64,000 nucleotides of DNA from Membranipora membranacea (Eukaryota > Bryozoa > Gymnolaemata > Cheilostomatida > Membraniporidae), in the NCBI GenBank assembly GCA_914767715.1, contig OU612067.1:33452162-33516161 (forward strand). Direction: 5' to 3'. Each line of letters opens with the position of its first letter. Position 1 is the first letter of the stretch. The notes under the pieces are model-generated. The model was not told the DNA's origin and made no database searches. It saw only the letters and a program-made list of their open reading frames with translations. The position numbers were made by a program, and so were the translations under genes. Of this stretch, positions 62,749 through 64,000 are shown one piece after another.

Positions 62749-62955
62749 GTAAGTTCACTGTCGGTTTCTACAATTACAATTGATCGTGCACTTACAATCC
62801 ACTCACGCTATCCAGAGAGCCAAAAAATTAATTGTACACAAATACAACCAACATTCTGTGAGTTCATCGGCAGAATTCGGTTGCTACAATTACAATTTGA
62901 TCGTCCGCTTACACGCCACTCTTATCCTGAGAGCAAACAATTGATTGAACACAAT
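62749..62955. repeat. Tandem duplication, about 109-bp unit
   Basis: 62749-62841 and 62858-62955 share GT(A/G)AGTTCA, CTACAATTACAATT, GATCGT, GCTTACA/ACTTACA, CCACTC and a GAGAGC...AATT tail with moderate divergence. It lies next to the start of the duplicated D2 segment at 63029. Confidence 0.6.
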
Positions 62956-63028
62956 TCTATTATTTGCCAGCTCAGACGGTGTACTGTTTGACAGCACGGA
63001 CGGCTCACCAGAAGTATCACATACAAAG

Positions 63029-64000
63029 TGTTAACATCACACTGATTCTAGCTAATTATCCACAAAATAGTTTATTTATTACTATGTGCTACGTACTAAA
63101 GTTTTCCATATCCCTGTCTTATGGTATGGAGAAAAATATGGACGTCATAGTGTCTGCTTCAGGACGTTGCACATTATAAAATCTAGTAAGCTAGGGCCTC
63201 ACCTTGGTAGCTGTTTTGAGCGTCAACTGAATAACACTCATATCTTCTTTCCTAACACTGTCTGTTCTGGTAACGACCAATCCTTTACCATAATCTTTGG
63301 TATTTTTGTCCACGGAAGGATAAAATGAAGTGTCCTGAAATGTCAATATAGGTGTAGGTAGTAGGTAATTAAAAATCACAAGGTCTTTCATTCCCAATAC
63401 TGGTGAAAAATGTTTGATAACTATTCAGCTTGTAATGTGATAAAAAATAGTACTAGCAAGATGCTCTTCTGGGGCACTGTCTGGTTGTTGTCTTGAGTTT
63501 ACAAGCCCTTACTTGATCTTGAAGCTGCACGACAACCTTCACTCCTTGATCTATAATCATCTGCCAGAAATCATTAATGGTTGTACTCAGTGGTAGCTCC
63601 GTGGCAATCACCCAGTTCTTTTTTCGGCAGTCCTAGAAACGATCGAAAAACATCTGCATAAATTGTAACTGTTCTTTTGTAGGCCCAAATGATTTGATGA
63701 GAAAAACTGTAGTGGTGTATCAAAAGACAACTCTAAAAAATCAGTCAAAAAGTCCTCTAATACCGGTGTTTATGATAATAAAAAAAAGTACTTACATCTG
63801 TTAGCACTGCGTTGATGTATCCTCCACCGACATATATTCCGTGGTGAGCATCTAAAATAATATTACCAAGAACCAGATATTAATTTGTGGCCATATAGCG
63901 AACATGATAACATATCATGTGTCTGATCCTTAGCGATTCTTTTTTCGTTTGGTGATATTAAGGCTTTTTGGGAATACTGTTTTGCACGTCTTCGTGAAGC
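63029..64000. repeat. Segmental duplication, copy B (partner at 52257-53228)
   Basis: Homology starts abruptly at GTTAACATCACACTGATTCT and continues to the window end. Differences from copy A are scattered substitutions and short indels, for example about 20 extra nt at 63675-63696. Confidence 0.92.
63203..64000 (-). pseudogene. Third RPTP paralogue fragment: three D2 exons, running off the window
   Basis: Exons 63851-63796 (GIYVGGGYINAVLTD), 63632-63513 (RKKNWVIATELPLSTTINDF) and 63334-63203 (SFYPSVDKNTKDYGKGLVVT) have the same lengths (56, 120, 132 nt), open frames and splice sites as RPTP 2. The remaining three D2/tail exons are absent: homology stops inside the following intron, and the next coding sequence downstream is RPTP 2's own ectodomain exon, whose phase does not match. 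The gene lacks its active-site exon and tail here, so it is a truncated copy unless an alternative 3' end is used. Confidence 0.78.

Overview
This is an animal nuclear genomic window: AT-rich, with short GT-AG introns, standard code, tRNA-derived SINEs, non-LTR retrotransposons and cut-and-paste DNA transposon debris. Receptor protein tyrosine phosphatases (RPTPs) built from many cysteine-containing fibronectin III modules, together with this transposon mix, fit an early-branching metazoan, most likely a demosponge. That assignment is inference from gene style, not proof.

Layout. (1) About 0.1-16.9 kb, + strand: a nearly complete RPTP gene whose 5' end lies left of the window. I resolve 34 exons. 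They are phase-consistent and give 1455 codons plus stop: a partial and six complete FN3 modules, a juxtamembrane ectodomain, a TM helix, an active PTP domain D1, a D2 pseudophosphatase domain and a C-terminal tail with two Y-A-N motifs. (2) About 17-51 kb: no intact host gene that I recognise. It is a transposon graveyard: a PIF/Harbinger transposase, a TTAA-flanked DNA element, a YqaJ-nuclease element, a 20-bp-period minisatellite, several non-LTR retrotransposon pieces, a MULE fragment, and a P-element-like transposase whose two halves are about 5 kb apart with other debris between them. (3) 51.3-61.9 kb, - strand: a second RPTP, convergent with the first, with the same exon lengths through D1 and D2. 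An antisense LINE sits in one intron, and a 20-nt deletion breaks the frame of the most 5' exon I can see. (4) 63.0-64.0 kb: a near-identical second copy of the D2 N-terminal exons (52.26-53.23 kb), which starts another, truncated paralogue running off the right edge.

How they work together. Both RPTPs pair a D1 with all catalytic residues with a D2 whose catalytic Cys is Asp. Both end in a YANF motif at the position of the known Grb2-docking tyrosine of vertebrate PTPalpha, followed by a second terminal IYAN(V/M). The likely role is a surface receptor phosphatase that also docks SH2 adaptors. The local arrangement (one full copy, one copy without most of its ectodomain, one D2 fragment) looks like an RPTP cluster evolving by duplication and unequal exchange.
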